The position numbers and the translations under genes were made by a program. 50,466 bases of DNA from AG41 sp035943095 (lineage in GTDB: Bacteria; Gemmatimonadota; Gemmatimonadetes; Gemmatimonadales; GWC2-71-9): NCBI GenBank assembly GCA_035943095.1, contig DASZCN010000029.1, positions 1-50,466 of the forward strand, read 5' to 3'. The notes under the pieces are model-generated. The model ran no database searches. It was not told the DNA's origin and saw nothing but the letters and a program-made list of their open reading frames with translations. Positions 1 through 7,682 of the stretch are shown here, one piece after another. Positions within the stretch are counted from its first letter, which is position 1. Each line of letters starts with the position of its first letter.

Positions 1-1
1 C

Positions 2-547
2 ACGCCGCGGGCGCGCCCGGTGGCTGCGGCTCCGGCGCCCCCCCGCGTCGATTCACTCTCGTGGACGGTGCAACTCGCAGCCTATGCCGGGCTCGACAAG
101 GCGCTCGCGCTCGCGGACCGCCTGAACGCGCGGGGCGTCACCCCGTTCGTCACGCCGATTGCGCTCGGTGGGCGCGGCGCAGGCGGAGCCACGGTGTGGT
201 ATCGTGTGTTCGCGGGCGCCTACCCGACGCGCGACTCGGCCTTGAGCGCGCGCGCCGGCCTGTGGGCTCGCCAGCTTGCCGATCGCGGCCAGGGCGACGT
301 GCTGCGGGCTCCCTACTCCCTCGCTCTTGCCCGGGACAAAACGGGGGGGGGGCGCGCAGGACGGGGAGGGGGGGGCGCCTCTACCGACAGCCTGCGGGCG
401 CGGGGAATCCCGGCGGTCGCATGGGAGGGGGGCCGGCTGCTGGTGGGCGCGTTCGAAAGCCCTGAACAAGCGGCGATTCTCGAGAGCCAACTCAAGCGGG
501 CAGGCGTCTCGGCCACACTCGTCACACGGATGACAACCACACCATGA
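2..547 (+). CDS. SPOR-domain protein, 5' end outside the window
   Basis: The reading frame is open to the left edge, so the true start is probably upstream; a GTG at 20 is the first start codon visible. The visible part reads as two SPOR-type repeats, the first around SWTVQLAAYAG and YRVFAGAYPT and the second around LLVGAFESPEQA. SPOR domains bind denuded peptidoglycan, usually at the division septum, so the protein probably acts in the periplasm or at the envelope. A glycine-rich linker between the repeats is encoded by runs of 10 and 8 G residues (343-352 and 368-375), which are prone to slippage. The stop overlaps the smc start as ATGA, so the two genes are probably translated together. 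Domain identity is fairly sure; function beyond peptidoglycan binding is inferred. Confidence 0.75.
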   Translation, partial: TPRARPVAAAPAPPRVDSLSWTVQLAAYAGLDKALALADRLNARGVTPFVTPIALGGRGAGGATVWYRVFAGAYPTRDSALSARAGLWARQLADRGQGDVLRAPYSLALARDKTGGGRAGRGGGGASTDSLRARGIPAVAWEGGRLLVGAFESPEQAAILESQLKRAGVSATLVTRMTTTP

Positions 548-3500
548 AATTGACCCGGCTGGAGCTGGCGGGCTTCAAGTCCTTCGCGGGCACGGTGGAG
601 CTTCCGTTCGAGTCAGGCGTGACCGCGATCGTGGGACCGAACGGATGCGGGAAGTCGAACATCTCGGACGCCGTGCGCTGGGTCCTGGGCGAGCAGTCAC
701 CGCGCCTGCTGCGGGGCGGCAAGATGGAGGACGTCATCTTCCAGGGCTCGACGGGCCGTCGTCCCGTCAACGTGGCCGAGGTGTCACTCGTCTTCGACAA
801 CTCGGACGGGACGCTGCCGGTCGCCTATCAGGAAGTGCTCGTCACGCGACGGCTCTCGCGCTCGGGCCAGAGCGAGTACCTGCTCAACCGGTCCCCGGTG
901 CGGCTGCGCGATGTGCAAGACCTGTTGCGCGGGACGGGGCTCGGAGCAGACGCGGCGGTCGTCATGGAAGCGAAGATGATCGATGCGCTGCTGTCCGAAA
1001 AAGCCGAGGAACGCCGCGCGCTGTTCGAGGAAGCCGCCGGAATCGGCCTCTATCGCGATCGGAAGAAGAGCACGGAGCGTCGGCTCGAGGAGACCGGGGC
1101 GGATCTGGCGCGGCTCGACGACCTGGTGAGTGAGGTGCAGACCCAGGTCCGAAGCCTGGCACGCCAGCGCGGCAAGGCCGAGCGCTACGGCAAGATGATC
1201 GAAGAGCGGTTCGGCGTGGCGCTCACGCTGGTGCGACGCGAGCTCGAAGACTTCGATCTCGCGCTCGGCGGGCTCGGCCAGCGCGCCGAGCAGGTGGCGG
1301 CCACGCTGCCCGCGGAGCGCGCCCGGCTCGCCGCCGGGGAGCGGGAGCGCGAAGCGCGGGCGCAGGCGCGGCATGCCGGTGAAGCCGGTCGCACGGAAGT
1401 CGAGCGTCGACTCGCCGACGCCAAACTGGAAGTGGGGCGCCTCGAGGGCGACCTGGCGCTCGCGGCCGAGCGGCTGCGGAACGCGGGACAGCGCCGGGCG
1501 ACCGCGGGGCAACGCCGCGAGCAGGAAGAAGCGCGCGCGGGGCAGGCCGAGCGGGAGCGGGAGGCGGCGGCGGCCGAGCAGGCGGCGGCCGAGCGCGACC
1601 TCGCCTCGGTCGGGCAGGAGCTCGCCGGCCGCACCGCGCTCGAGCAGGCGGGCCGCGATGGTCTGCTCACGCAGCGCACGGCCGTGCGCGACATCGAGGA
1701 GGATCTCCAGCGACGAGCGGAAGCGTTCCGGGCGCTCGAGGGCGAGCGCGCGGCGCTCGAGCGGGAGCGAGCGGAGTTGCGCCAGCAAGTAGCGCAGGTT
1801 TCGCAGGAGCGGCTGACACGGGACGCGGCGGAGCGCGCGGCGACGATGGAAGTTCGGACGCTGGCGCAGCGGGCCGCCACGCAGACGCGTGAGGCGGGAG
1901 AGGCGGGAGAGGCACTCGACGCGGCCCGGCGACGTGTGGCCGAGCTCAAGGAGCAGGAGACCCACGGGCGCACGGCGCGCCGCCAGACGGAGGAAGCACT
2001 CGCACAGGTGACGGCGCGGCGTGATGCACTCGCCGAGCTCGAGCGCGAGCGCGTGGGCCTCGCCCCCGCCGCCCGCGCGCTCCTCAAGGCCAAAGCGCAG
2101 TTGGGCGACGCGGTGATCGGTCCCTTGTCGGACTTCGTGCGCACCAGCCGCAGCGACGCGACGCTCGCCGAGCAGCTCCTGGGCGAGTGGCTGCACGCGG
2201 TGCTGGTGCGTGATGCCGCGGCGGTCGACACGATCCGCCAGTGGCACGCGGGAGCCAAACCGGGACCACTAGTCCTGTTGCCCGCCGTACCGGGCCCCCG
2301 GCTCGCCGCGGATGGACATCCGCTCCAGGATGCCCTGCGCGTGGACGGACCAGCGGCCGCCTGGGTGCGGGCCCTCCTCGCTGGGCACGAAGTACTGGAG
2401 GGCGGGAACGCCCTGCGCCGCGCGAACGGAGCCGTCTTCCTTGCCGGCACCAACGGCACGGGAGGGAGCGGGCCGCTGGAGCGCCGGGCCGAGCTCGAAA
2501 CGCTGAGCCAGGAGGCACGAGAGGCGGAAGCGCGCCGGGGCGCAACCGCCGCTACTCTCGAGCGCACGCTGAGCGAGCTGAGCGCCGCCGAGGCCGCGTT
2601 CGTCGAAGCAGGAACGCGGGCGGAACGCGCCCGCCAGGAGGAGCTCGAGGCCGGGGCCTTGAAGGGCGACGCGGAGCGCGCGGCGTCTCACGCGCAGCGT
2701 GAGGCGGCGGACGTCACGGCACAGGTCGACCGGTTGTCGGCGCGGCTCGAGGAGGTGGAAGCCCGGCTGACGACGCTGCACGGAGAGCTGGAGCGACACG
2801 AAGTCGAGCGCGTCCGTCTGGACGAGCGACTGGGCGGAGAGCGGGCGCGCCTCGTGGACCTGGAGGCGCAGCAGGAAGCGGCGCGCGAGCAGCGGGTGCG
2901 GTGGCAGGTGGATGCCGCGCAGGTCGAGGCGCGGCTCGCGGCCGCCCAGGAGCGATCGAGCCGCGCGGCGGCGGTGGCGCAGGAGGCCCGAGACCAGGCC
3001 GCCGCGCTCGTGCAGGAGATGGAGACACTCGAGCGCGAGGCCGCCACGCTCACGGCGCAGCGGGCGCAATGGGAAGACACCCTCAAGGAGCGCCGTCACG
3101 CCCTCGGGGCGCTCGAGCGGGCGGCCCGGGATGCCGAGACGCAGGTGGAGCAAGCGGAGGCGGGCCTGGCCCAGGCGGAAGCTACGCTGGACGAGGTCCG
3201 GCGGGCGCTCGATGCGCGCGGCGCGGAAGAGCACAAGCTCGAGCTCGAGCGAACGGAGGTCCTGGGCCGGCGCGCGGGGCTGGTCGCGCGCGTCGAGGCC
3301 GAGTGGCGCAAGCCCCTCGATCGACTGCTCGCCGAAGCGCCAGAAGTAGCGGGTGATCTCGAGTGGCTGCGCCAGGAGGATGAGCGGTTGCGGGCCGCGA
3401 TCGACGCGGTCGGGCCGGTGAACGCGCTCGCCATGGACGAGCACGCCGAAGAAACAAAGCGCCTCGAATTCCTCATGACCCAGCGCGACGACCTCGTGGC

Positions 3501-4017
3501 CGCGCGGCAGTCGCTGCAGCAAGCGGCGCGCGAGATCGATCAAACCGCCAAGACGTTGTTTCTCGACTCGTTCGGCAAGGTGCGCGAGAACTTCCGTACG
3601 GTGTTCCAGACGCTGTTCGGTGGCGGCGAATGCGACGTGCGTCTCGCCAACGAGGACGAGCCGCTCGAGAGCGAGATCGAGATCCACGCCGCGCCGCGCG
3701 GCAAGCGCACGCAGCGGATCCACCTGCTCTCGTCGGGGGAGCGGACCCTCGTCGCCGTGTCGCTCCTGTTCGCGATCTTTCTCACCAAGCCGAGCCCCTT
3801 CTGCCTGCTCGACGAGGTGGACGCGCCGCTCGACGATGCCAACGTGGGTCGCTACGTGCGCTTGCTCGCCGAGTTCAAGGACCTGACGCAGTTCATCGTC
3901 ATCACGCACAATCCGCGCACCATGCAGGCGGCCGACGCGGTATACGGCGTCACGATGCAGGAGCCCGGTGTCTCCACCATCGTGGGCGTCCGCCTCGGCC
4001 AGATGGAACCGGCCTGA
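544..4017 (+). CDS. smc: Chromosome segregation ATPase SMC
   Basis: This is the SMC subunit of the bacterial condensin, which organises and segregates the chromosome with ScpA and ScpB (not in this window). The 1157-residue length is normal. The Walker A motif GPNGCGKSN is at residues 31-39. Long Ala/Glu/Arg-rich coiled coils follow on both sides of a hinge at about 500-640. The ABC signature LLSSGERTLVAVSLL is near residue 1060, and Walker B with FCLLDEVDAPLD is near 1085. The ATG overlaps the stop of the SPOR gene by four bases and the stop is followed directly by the GTG of the next gene, so it sits inside an operon. The coiled coils produce very long open frames on the opposite strand, which are shadows. 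Confidence 0.98.
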   Translation: MKLTRLELAGFKSFAGTVELPFESGVTAIVGPNGCGKSNISDAVRWVLGEQSPRLLRGGKMEDVIFQGSTGRRPVNVAEVSLVFDNSDGTLPVAYQEVLVTRRLSRSGQSEYLLNRSPVRLRDVQDLLRGTGLGADAAVVMEAKMIDALLSEKAEERRALFEEAAGIGLYRDRKKSTERRLEETGADLARLDDLVSEVQTQVRSLARQRGKAERYGKMIEERFGVALTLVRRELEDFDLALGGLGQRAEQVAATLPAERARLAAGEREREARAQARHAGEAGRTEVERRLADAKLEVGRLEGDLALAAERLRNAGQRRATAGQRREQEEARAGQAEREREAAAAEQAAAERDLASVGQELAGRTALEQAGRDGLLTQRTAVRDIEEDLQRRAEAFRALEGERAALERERAELRQQVAQVSQERLTRDAAERAATMEVRTLAQRAATQTREAGEAGEALDAARRRVAELKEQETHGRTARRQTEEALAQVTARRDALAELERERVGLAPAARALLKAKAQLGDAVIGPLSDFVRTSRSDATLAEQLLGEWLHAVLVRDAAAVDTIRQWHAGAKPGPLVLLPAVPGPRLAADGHPLQDALRVDGPAAAWVRALLAGHEVLEGGNALRRANGAVFLAGTNGTGGSGPLERRAELETLSQEAREAEARRGATAATLERTLSELSAAEAAFVEAGTRAERARQEELEAGALKGDAERAASHAQREAADVTAQVDRLSARLEEVEARLTTLHGELERHEVERVRLDERLGGERARLVDLEAQQEAAREQRVRWQVDAAQVEARLAAAQERSSRAAAVAQEARDQAAALVQEMETLEREAATLTAQRAQWEDTLKERRHALGALERAARDAETQVEQAEAGLAQAEATLDEVRRALDARGAEEHKLELERTEVLGRRAGLVARVEAEWRKPLDRLLAEAPEVAGDLEWLRQEDERLRAAIDAVGPVNALAMDEHAEETKRLEFLMTQRDDLVAARQSLQQAAREIDQTAKTLFLDSFGKVRENFRTVFQTLFGGGECDVRLANEDEPLESEIEIHAAPRGKRTQRIHLLSSGERTLVAVSLLFAIFLTKPSPFCLLDEVDAPLDDANVGRYVRLLAEFKDLTQFIVITHNPRTMQAADAVYGVTMQEPGVSTIVGVRLGQMEPA

Positions 4018-4785
4018 GTGGACCTGGTCACCGTCGGCACGGGGACGGTCGCGCCCTCAGCGACCCGTACGTCGGCGTGTCACTGGGTGGCACGCGGAAG
4101 CCTCAAGATCCTCCTGGACTGCGGCGCGGGCGCCCTGCACCGTCTCGCCCAGTTCGATCTGCCGTGGCAACAGGTGAGTCACGTGATTCTGTCGCATTTC
4201 CATCCGGACCACTGGGGCGAGCTCCCGATGCTGGTGTACGCCCTCAAGCACGTCGCGAGGCCTCCGCGTCAGGAGCCCCTCGTCATCCTGGGTCCGCGCG
4301 GGGTGGTGCGTCTCATCAAGCAGCTCGCGGAGGGCTACGGCCCGTGGCTGCTCGACCCCGGATTCCCGATCGGCATCCTCGATGTACAGGACGGGGAGCC
4401 GTTCCCCCTCGATCGAGATGTGAGCCTCGAGACGTTCCCGGTGCCGCATACGCCCGAGAGCGTCGCCCTGTCGCTGACCGCACCCGAAGGACGCCTGGTG
4501 TACACCGGGGATACCGGCCCGTCCAGCGAGCTCGCGCGGTGGGCGGGTGGGGCGGACGTGCTGCTGGCGGAGTGCTCGCTCCCCAAGGAGATGGCGCTCG
4601 ACATCCATCTCACACCGGACCAGGCGGGTGAACTGGCAAAGGAGGCCGGGGCGCGGCACCTCGTCTTGACGCACTTCTATCCGCCGGTAGAAACTTCGGA
4701 CCCGGCACGAATGGCCGGGACGCGGTTCACCGGGCGGGTGACCGCGGCCCGCGACGGCGACCGGTTCACCATCGGAGGGAAGTAG
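4018..4785 (+). CDS. MBL-fold metallohydrolase, RNase Z/ElaC-like
   Basis: A 255-residue metallo-beta-lactamase-fold protein. The zinc motif HFHPDH is at residues 60-65 and the opening VTVGTGTVAPSATRTS resembles the start of the RNase Z/ElaC group, where it leads into the first strand. A later metal-ligand region, YTGDTGPSSE, and THFYPP near the end fit the same fold. It starts with GTG immediately after the smc stop, without any gap, which implies translational coupling. The substrate cannot be told: RNase Z-like proteins include tRNA 3' processing enzymes but also many hydrolases of unknown substrate, and the long flexible arm of true RNase Z is not obvious here. Confidence 0.85.
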   Translation: MDLVTVGTGTVAPSATRTSACHWVARGSLKILLDCGAGALHRLAQFDLPWQQVSHVILSHFHPDHWGELPMLVYALKHVARPPRQEPLVILGPRGVVRLIKQLAEGYGPWLLDPGFPIGILDVQDGEPFPLDRDVSLETFPVPHTPESVALSLTAPEGRLVYTGDTGPSSELARWAGGADVLLAECSLPKEMALDIHLTPDQAGELAKEAGARHLVLTHFYPPVETSDPARMAGTRFTGRVTAARDGDRFTIGGK

Positions 4786-4787
4786 CG

Positions 4788-5828
4788 GTGCTGATCGTAA
4801 TGCGACACGGCGCGACGGAGGCCGAGGTCCGGCGCGTTATCGCGGTGATCGAGGAGATGGGCTACAAGGCGCGTCCCATGCCCGGCGCGCAGCGCACTGC
4901 CGTGGGCCTCGTCGGCAACGATGGCCGCGTGGACGCCTCGCGGCTCGAAGGTCTCCCCGGCGTGCAGGACGTCATCCACGTCACCAAGCCGTACAAGCAG
5001 GTGAGCCGGGAATGGCAGGCCGAGAACACCGTGGTCCGGCTCCCCGGAGGCGTGTCGGTGGGCGGCACCGAGGTGGTCACGATCGCGGGGCCCTGCTCGG
5101 TCGAGAGCGAGCAGCAGATCATCGAGGCGGCGCGCCTTGTGAAGGAAGCGGGCGCCGTGATCCTGCGCGGCGGAGCGTGGAAGCCCCGTACGTCACCGTA
5201 TGCCTTCCAGGGGCTGGGCCGGCCTGGACTCAAGCTGCTGGCGAAGGCGCGCGAGGAGACGGGCCTTCTCATCTGTACCGAGGCGATGGACCCCGAAGGC
5301 GTGGGCTACGTGGCCGAGGTCGCGGACATCATCCAGATCGGCGCGCGCAACATGCAGAACTCCACGCTCCTCAAGGCGGCGGGCCGGGCCAAGAAGGCCG
5401 TCCTCCTGAAGCGGGGGATGGCGGCTACCATCGAGGAGCTGCTGCTGTCCGCCGAATACGTGCTGGCCGAAGGCAACCACGACGTCATCCTCTGCGAGCG
5501 CGGGATTCGCGGGTTCGACACGGCGACGCGGAACGTCTTCGACCTCACCGCGATTCCCGTCGTGCACAAGTTGTCGCACCTGCCGATCATCGCGGACCCG
5601 TCCCACGGGACCGGGCTGCGCGACAAGGTCATCCCGATGGCACGCGCAGCCGTAGCCGCGGGCGCAGACGGGATCATGGTCGAAGTCCACCCGAACCCAG
5701 AGCAGGCGCTTTCGGACGGCGCGCAGACGCTCTTCCCCGAGCAATTCGCGCAGCTGATGCGCGAGATTCGGGTGATCGCGGATGTGATCGGGCGGCGGGT
5801 CGCGGAGCCGGCGATGGTAGGCGGTTAG
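4788..5828 (+). CDS. aroF: 3-deoxy-7-phosphoheptulonate synthase (type I-beta, with N-terminal regulatory domain)
   Basis: DAHP synthase joins phosphoenolpyruvate and erythrose 4-phosphate in the first step of the shikimate pathway to aromatic amino acids. The 346-residue protein has an N-terminal ferredoxin-like domain of about 85 residues (MLIVMRHGATEAEVRRVI) like that in the Thermotoga-type enzymes, where it gives feedback control by tyrosine or phenylalanine. The catalytic barrel shows GPCSVES, RGGAWKPRTSPYAFQG, IGARNMQN, LLKRGM and DPSHGTG. The GTG start is supported by GGAGGG at 4774-4779, eight bases upstream. The stop codon TAG at 5826-5828 is itself the end of the first unit of an eight-base repeat array that fills the gap to lolA. 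Confidence 0.96.
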   Translation: MLIVMRHGATEAEVRRVIAVIEEMGYKARPMPGAQRTAVGLVGNDGRVDASRLEGLPGVQDVIHVTKPYKQVSREWQAENTVVRLPGGVSVGGTEVVTIAGPCSVESEQQIIEAARLVKEAGAVILRGGAWKPRTSPYAFQGLGRPGLKLLAKAREETGLLICTEAMDPEGVGYVAEVADIIQIGARNMQNSTLLKAAGRAKKAVLLKRGMAATIEELLLSAEYVLAEGNHDVILCERGIRGFDTATRNVFDLTAIPVVHKLSHLPIIADPSHGTGLRDKVIPMARAAVAAGADGIMVEVHPNPEQALSDGAQTLFPEQFAQLMREIRVIADVIGRRVAEPAMVGG

Positions 5829-5876
5829 GCGGTCAGACGGTTAGGCGGTTAGGCGGTTAGGCGGCTAGACGGATAG
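5821..5876. repeat. Seven tandem octamers, GCGGTTAG type (left arm)
   Basis: Seven successive eight-base units run without interruption: GCGGTTAG, GCGGTCAG, ACGGTTAG, GCGGTTAG, GCGGTTAG, GCGGCTAG and ACGGATAG. The array begins in the last codons of aroF (supplying its TAG stop) and ends with the G of the GTG start of lolA, so it makes up the whole gap between the genes. An inverted array of the same kind lies at 5933-5964. Confidence 0.9.
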
Positions 5877-6556
5877 TGAAACCGTTTACGGACGGCATGC
5901 GCGCGGTGGGGCTCGCAGGCGCGACGATTCTACTAACCGTCTGCCCGTCTACCCGTCTAACCGCCCAGGATCCCTGGCCCATCCTCGACCACGCAAGCCA
6001 GACCTACCAGACCATCACGAGTCTTTCGGCCGAGTTCGTGCAGGTGATCACGAACCCGATGATCGGTGCGCCGGACACGACGCATGGCCGGCTGTATCAG
6101 ATGCGGCCCAGCCGGTTCGCCATGCGGTTCACCGATCCGAAAGGCGATCGCATCGTGGCCGACGGCCGCTTCCTGTGGCTGTACACACCGAGTACCACGC
6201 CCGGCCAGGTGATCCGCTCGCGTATCCCGGAGTACGGCACCACCGGGCCGAACTTGATCGGGCAGTTCTTGGAGCGGCCACGCGAGCGCTACACGGTCCA
6301 GTACGTCCGCGCCGACTCGCTCGATCAGACGGCCGTGGACGTGATCCGGCTCGTGCCGAAGGGGCACGACCAGCCCTACAGCGAAGCGGTGATCTGGGTG
6401 GGGCGGGAAGACGGCCTCGTGCACCGTCTGGAGATCACCGAGGCTTCCGGCCAGGAGCGGACGGTGATCCTGCGGAACCTCAAGGTGAACGAGGGCATCC
6501 CGGGGCGGGAGCTCACGTTCTCACCCCCGGGCGGAGTACGGGTGGTAGATCAGTAG
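5876..6556 (+). CDS. lolA: Outer-membrane lipoprotein carrier protein LolA
   Basis: LolA takes mature lipoproteins from the LolCDE complex at the inner membrane and carries them across the periplasm. The 226-residue protein has a signal peptide ending at STRLTAQ, then a LolA-like region with ASQTYQTITSLSAEFVQ, SRFAMRFTDPKGDRIVADG and LWLYTP, which match the lipid-pocket strands of the family. The GTG start at 5876 lies at the end of an octamer repeat array, and no Shine-Dalgarno sequence is visible in that array. Inverted octamers also encode the C-terminal part of the signal peptide (5933-5964). No LolB is seen here. Its presence, along with lnt and several lipobox proteins, supports a two-membrane cell. 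Confidence 0.88.
   Translation: MKPFTDGMRAVGLAGATILLTVCPSTRLTAQDPWPILDHASQTYQTITSLSAEFVQVITNPMIGAPDTTHGRLYQMRPSRFAMRFTDPKGDRIVADGRFLWLYTPSTTPGQVIRSRIPEYGTTGPNLIGQFLERPRERYTVQYVRADSLDQTAVDVIRLVPKGHDQPYSEAVIWVGREDGLVHRLEITEASGQERTVILRNLKVNEGIPGRELTFSPPGGVRVVDQ
5933..5964. repeat. Four inverted octamers inside the lolA signal-peptide region (right arm)
   Basis: CTAACCGT, CTGCCCGT, CTACCCGT and CTAACCGC lie in tandem and are the reverse-complement form of the array at 5821-5876. They encode part of the signal peptide just before the RLTAQ cleavage region. The two arms could pair imperfectly, with a loop of about 56 bases holding the start of lolA and the hydrophobic core. Confidence 0.85.
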
Positions 6557-6558
6557 AA

Positions 6559-6804
6559 TCACGTCGTCTCCTTGAGGTGCTCGAAGCCCGAGTCGCTGCT
6601 CAGTATCTGCTCGTCCAGCCAGTGATCGATGATGCTCTTCCGGAAGCGCCATTCCTTGCCGAGTTTCGCCGCCGGAATCCGCTTTTCCTGCGCCCACTTG
6701 TAAATCGTCTGCGGCGTGAGTCGCAGGTACCGGGCGACTTCCTCGATCGTCAAGATCTCGTTGTCGAGAGGCCGCTCGGCTGACCTATCGCCATCCCGGG
6801 TCAT
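6559..6804 (-). CDS. Small helix-turn-helix DNA-binding protein (excisionase/MerR-like fold)
   Basis: An 81-residue protein with the HTH_17 type of winged helix: LTIEEVARYLRLTPQTIYKW, then KRIPAAKLGKEWRF and a closing helix IIDHWLDEQ. Such domains occur in excisionases and in small transcription regulators. Its ATG overlaps the stop of the YIP1 gene upstream (6801-6804, ATGA), so both are one unit. It could control its own operon, because the promoter at 7629-7657 carries two 13-base direct repeats. There is no phage or integrase near it, so an excisionase role is not supported. It converges on lolA with only two bases between the stops. Confidence 0.8.
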   Translation of the reverse strand: MTRDGDRSAERPLDNEILTIEEVARYLRLTPQTIYKWAQEKRIPAAKLGKEWRFRKSIIDHWLDEQILSSDSGFEHLKETT

Positions 6805-7601
6805 GGGCGCCTGCGCGTAGAATCGCTGATCGTATCGGGAGCGGGTGTGTACAACCCGCGAAACCGAGGGATGGTATCCGGCCGGCGAGGCGCGGGGGTC
6901 TGGTCTCCCTGGATCAGCTTGTTGACAGCGTAGATGATCGCCGCGTAGAAGTTGCCTTGGTACTTGCCGAATACCTGGAACGGTTGATTGCGATCACCCA
7001 GGAACGGGCGCAGTGTCCACGCCAGCTGAATGCCTACGAATGCGAGCAACACTGCCCACACGCGCATGATGGTCAGCGCCTTCCTGGGATACACGCCGCG
7101 CTTCTCGCAGACGACGCTCAACCCCTCGTGCAACGCGTATATGCCGAAGAGCCCGGCCACGCCCGCGAGCGCGATGTTCAGCAGGTGCTGGAAGTAGTAG
7201 TTGGCACCGGTGACGAGGAAGAACGCCGTGATTGGCACGAATGCGGCCAGGAGCACACACGTCAGTGCCAGCGCCCCGAACACCAACACCGCAACTTGGA
7301 GCAATCGTAAGCGTGAACCCACCAGGACCTGTACAACGAAGAAGGCGGGAAAACAGACCGCGAACGTCGCGAAGAAGAGAAAGGGCAGTTTGACAGCCGC
7401 CGACACGGCTTGAGCCGGGCCCGAGTAAGCGCCGGAAACTAACCCGAAGAACCCCGCCAAGAGGATGATCGTCAAAACCGCGTACCGCAGCTTACTGCGA
7501 AGCGCGATGCCCTCGACGACCTCCTCGAAGAACTTCTCCCGATCGGAGAGGAGTGCTCTTAAGAAGGCGGAATAGCTGGCGATCGGCTGGTCTGGGCCCA
7601 A
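6801..7601 (-). CDS. YIP1-family polytopic membrane protein
   Basis: A 266-residue membrane protein with an N-terminal cytoplasmic part (SAFLRALLSDREKFFEEV) and about five hydrophobic spans (for instance YAVLTIILLAGFFGLVSG, LPFLFFATFAVCFPAFFVV, and VLVFGALALTCVLLAAFVP). This layout is that of bacterial YIP1-domain proteins, whose function is unknown. The start appears to be TTG at 7601, chosen because the strong promoter at 7629-7657 would begin the message just upstream and no ATG is in a better place. It is cotranscribed with the small DNA-binding protein. Its neighbourhood is richer in A+T than the surrounding genes, so acquisition by transfer is possible but unproven. Confidence 0.72.
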   Translation of the reverse strand: MGPDQPIASYSAFLRALLSDREKFFEEVVEGIALRSKLRYAVLTIILLAGFFGLVSGAYSGPAQAVSAAVKLPFLFFATFAVCFPAFFVVQVLVGSRLRLLQVAVLVFGALALTCVLLAAFVPITAFFLVTGANYYFQHLLNIALAGVAGLFGIYALHEGLSVVCEKRGVYPRKALTIMRVWAVLLAFVGIQLAWTLRPFLGDRNQPFQVFGKYQGNFYAAIIYAVNKLIQGDQTPAPRRPDTIPRFRGLYTPAPDTISDSTRRRP

Positions 7602-7628
7602 GGGACGCTCCGCGTCGGGGGCGACCCG

Positions 7629-7657
7629 AACCTATCAAAATGGTAATGTTATGTCAA
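7629..7657 (-). promoter_or_regulatory. Sigma-70 type promoter of the YIP1-HTH unit
   Basis: Read on the minus strand, a perfect TTGACA (7657-7652) is separated by exactly 17 bases from TAGGTT (7634-7629). Transcription would begin about 20 bases before the TTG start at 7601. This is the clearest -35/-10 pair in the window. Confidence 0.75.
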
Positions 7658-7671
7658 CAATGATAATGTTA
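7639..7671 (-). promoter_or_regulatory. Two 13-base direct repeats (candidate operator)
   Basis: On the minus strand the repeats read TAACATTATCATT (7671-7659) and TAACATTACCATT (7651-7639). They differ at one base and are spaced 20 bases, two helical turns, so both would face the same side of the DNA. They bracket and partly overlap the -35 box, which fits control by a small DNA-binding protein such as the one at 6559-6804. Confidence 0.55.
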
Positions 7672-7682
7672 CATGATGTTTT

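Noticed and set aside
784..2247. Long open frame (487 codons) on the minus strand opposite smc
   Set aside because: It mirrors the repetitive Glu/Arg/Ala codons of the SMC coiled coil; no domain was recognised and smc is certain.
2269..3909. Another long minus-strand frame opposite smc
   Set aside because: Same cause as above; composition follows the opposite strand of a coiled-coil gene.
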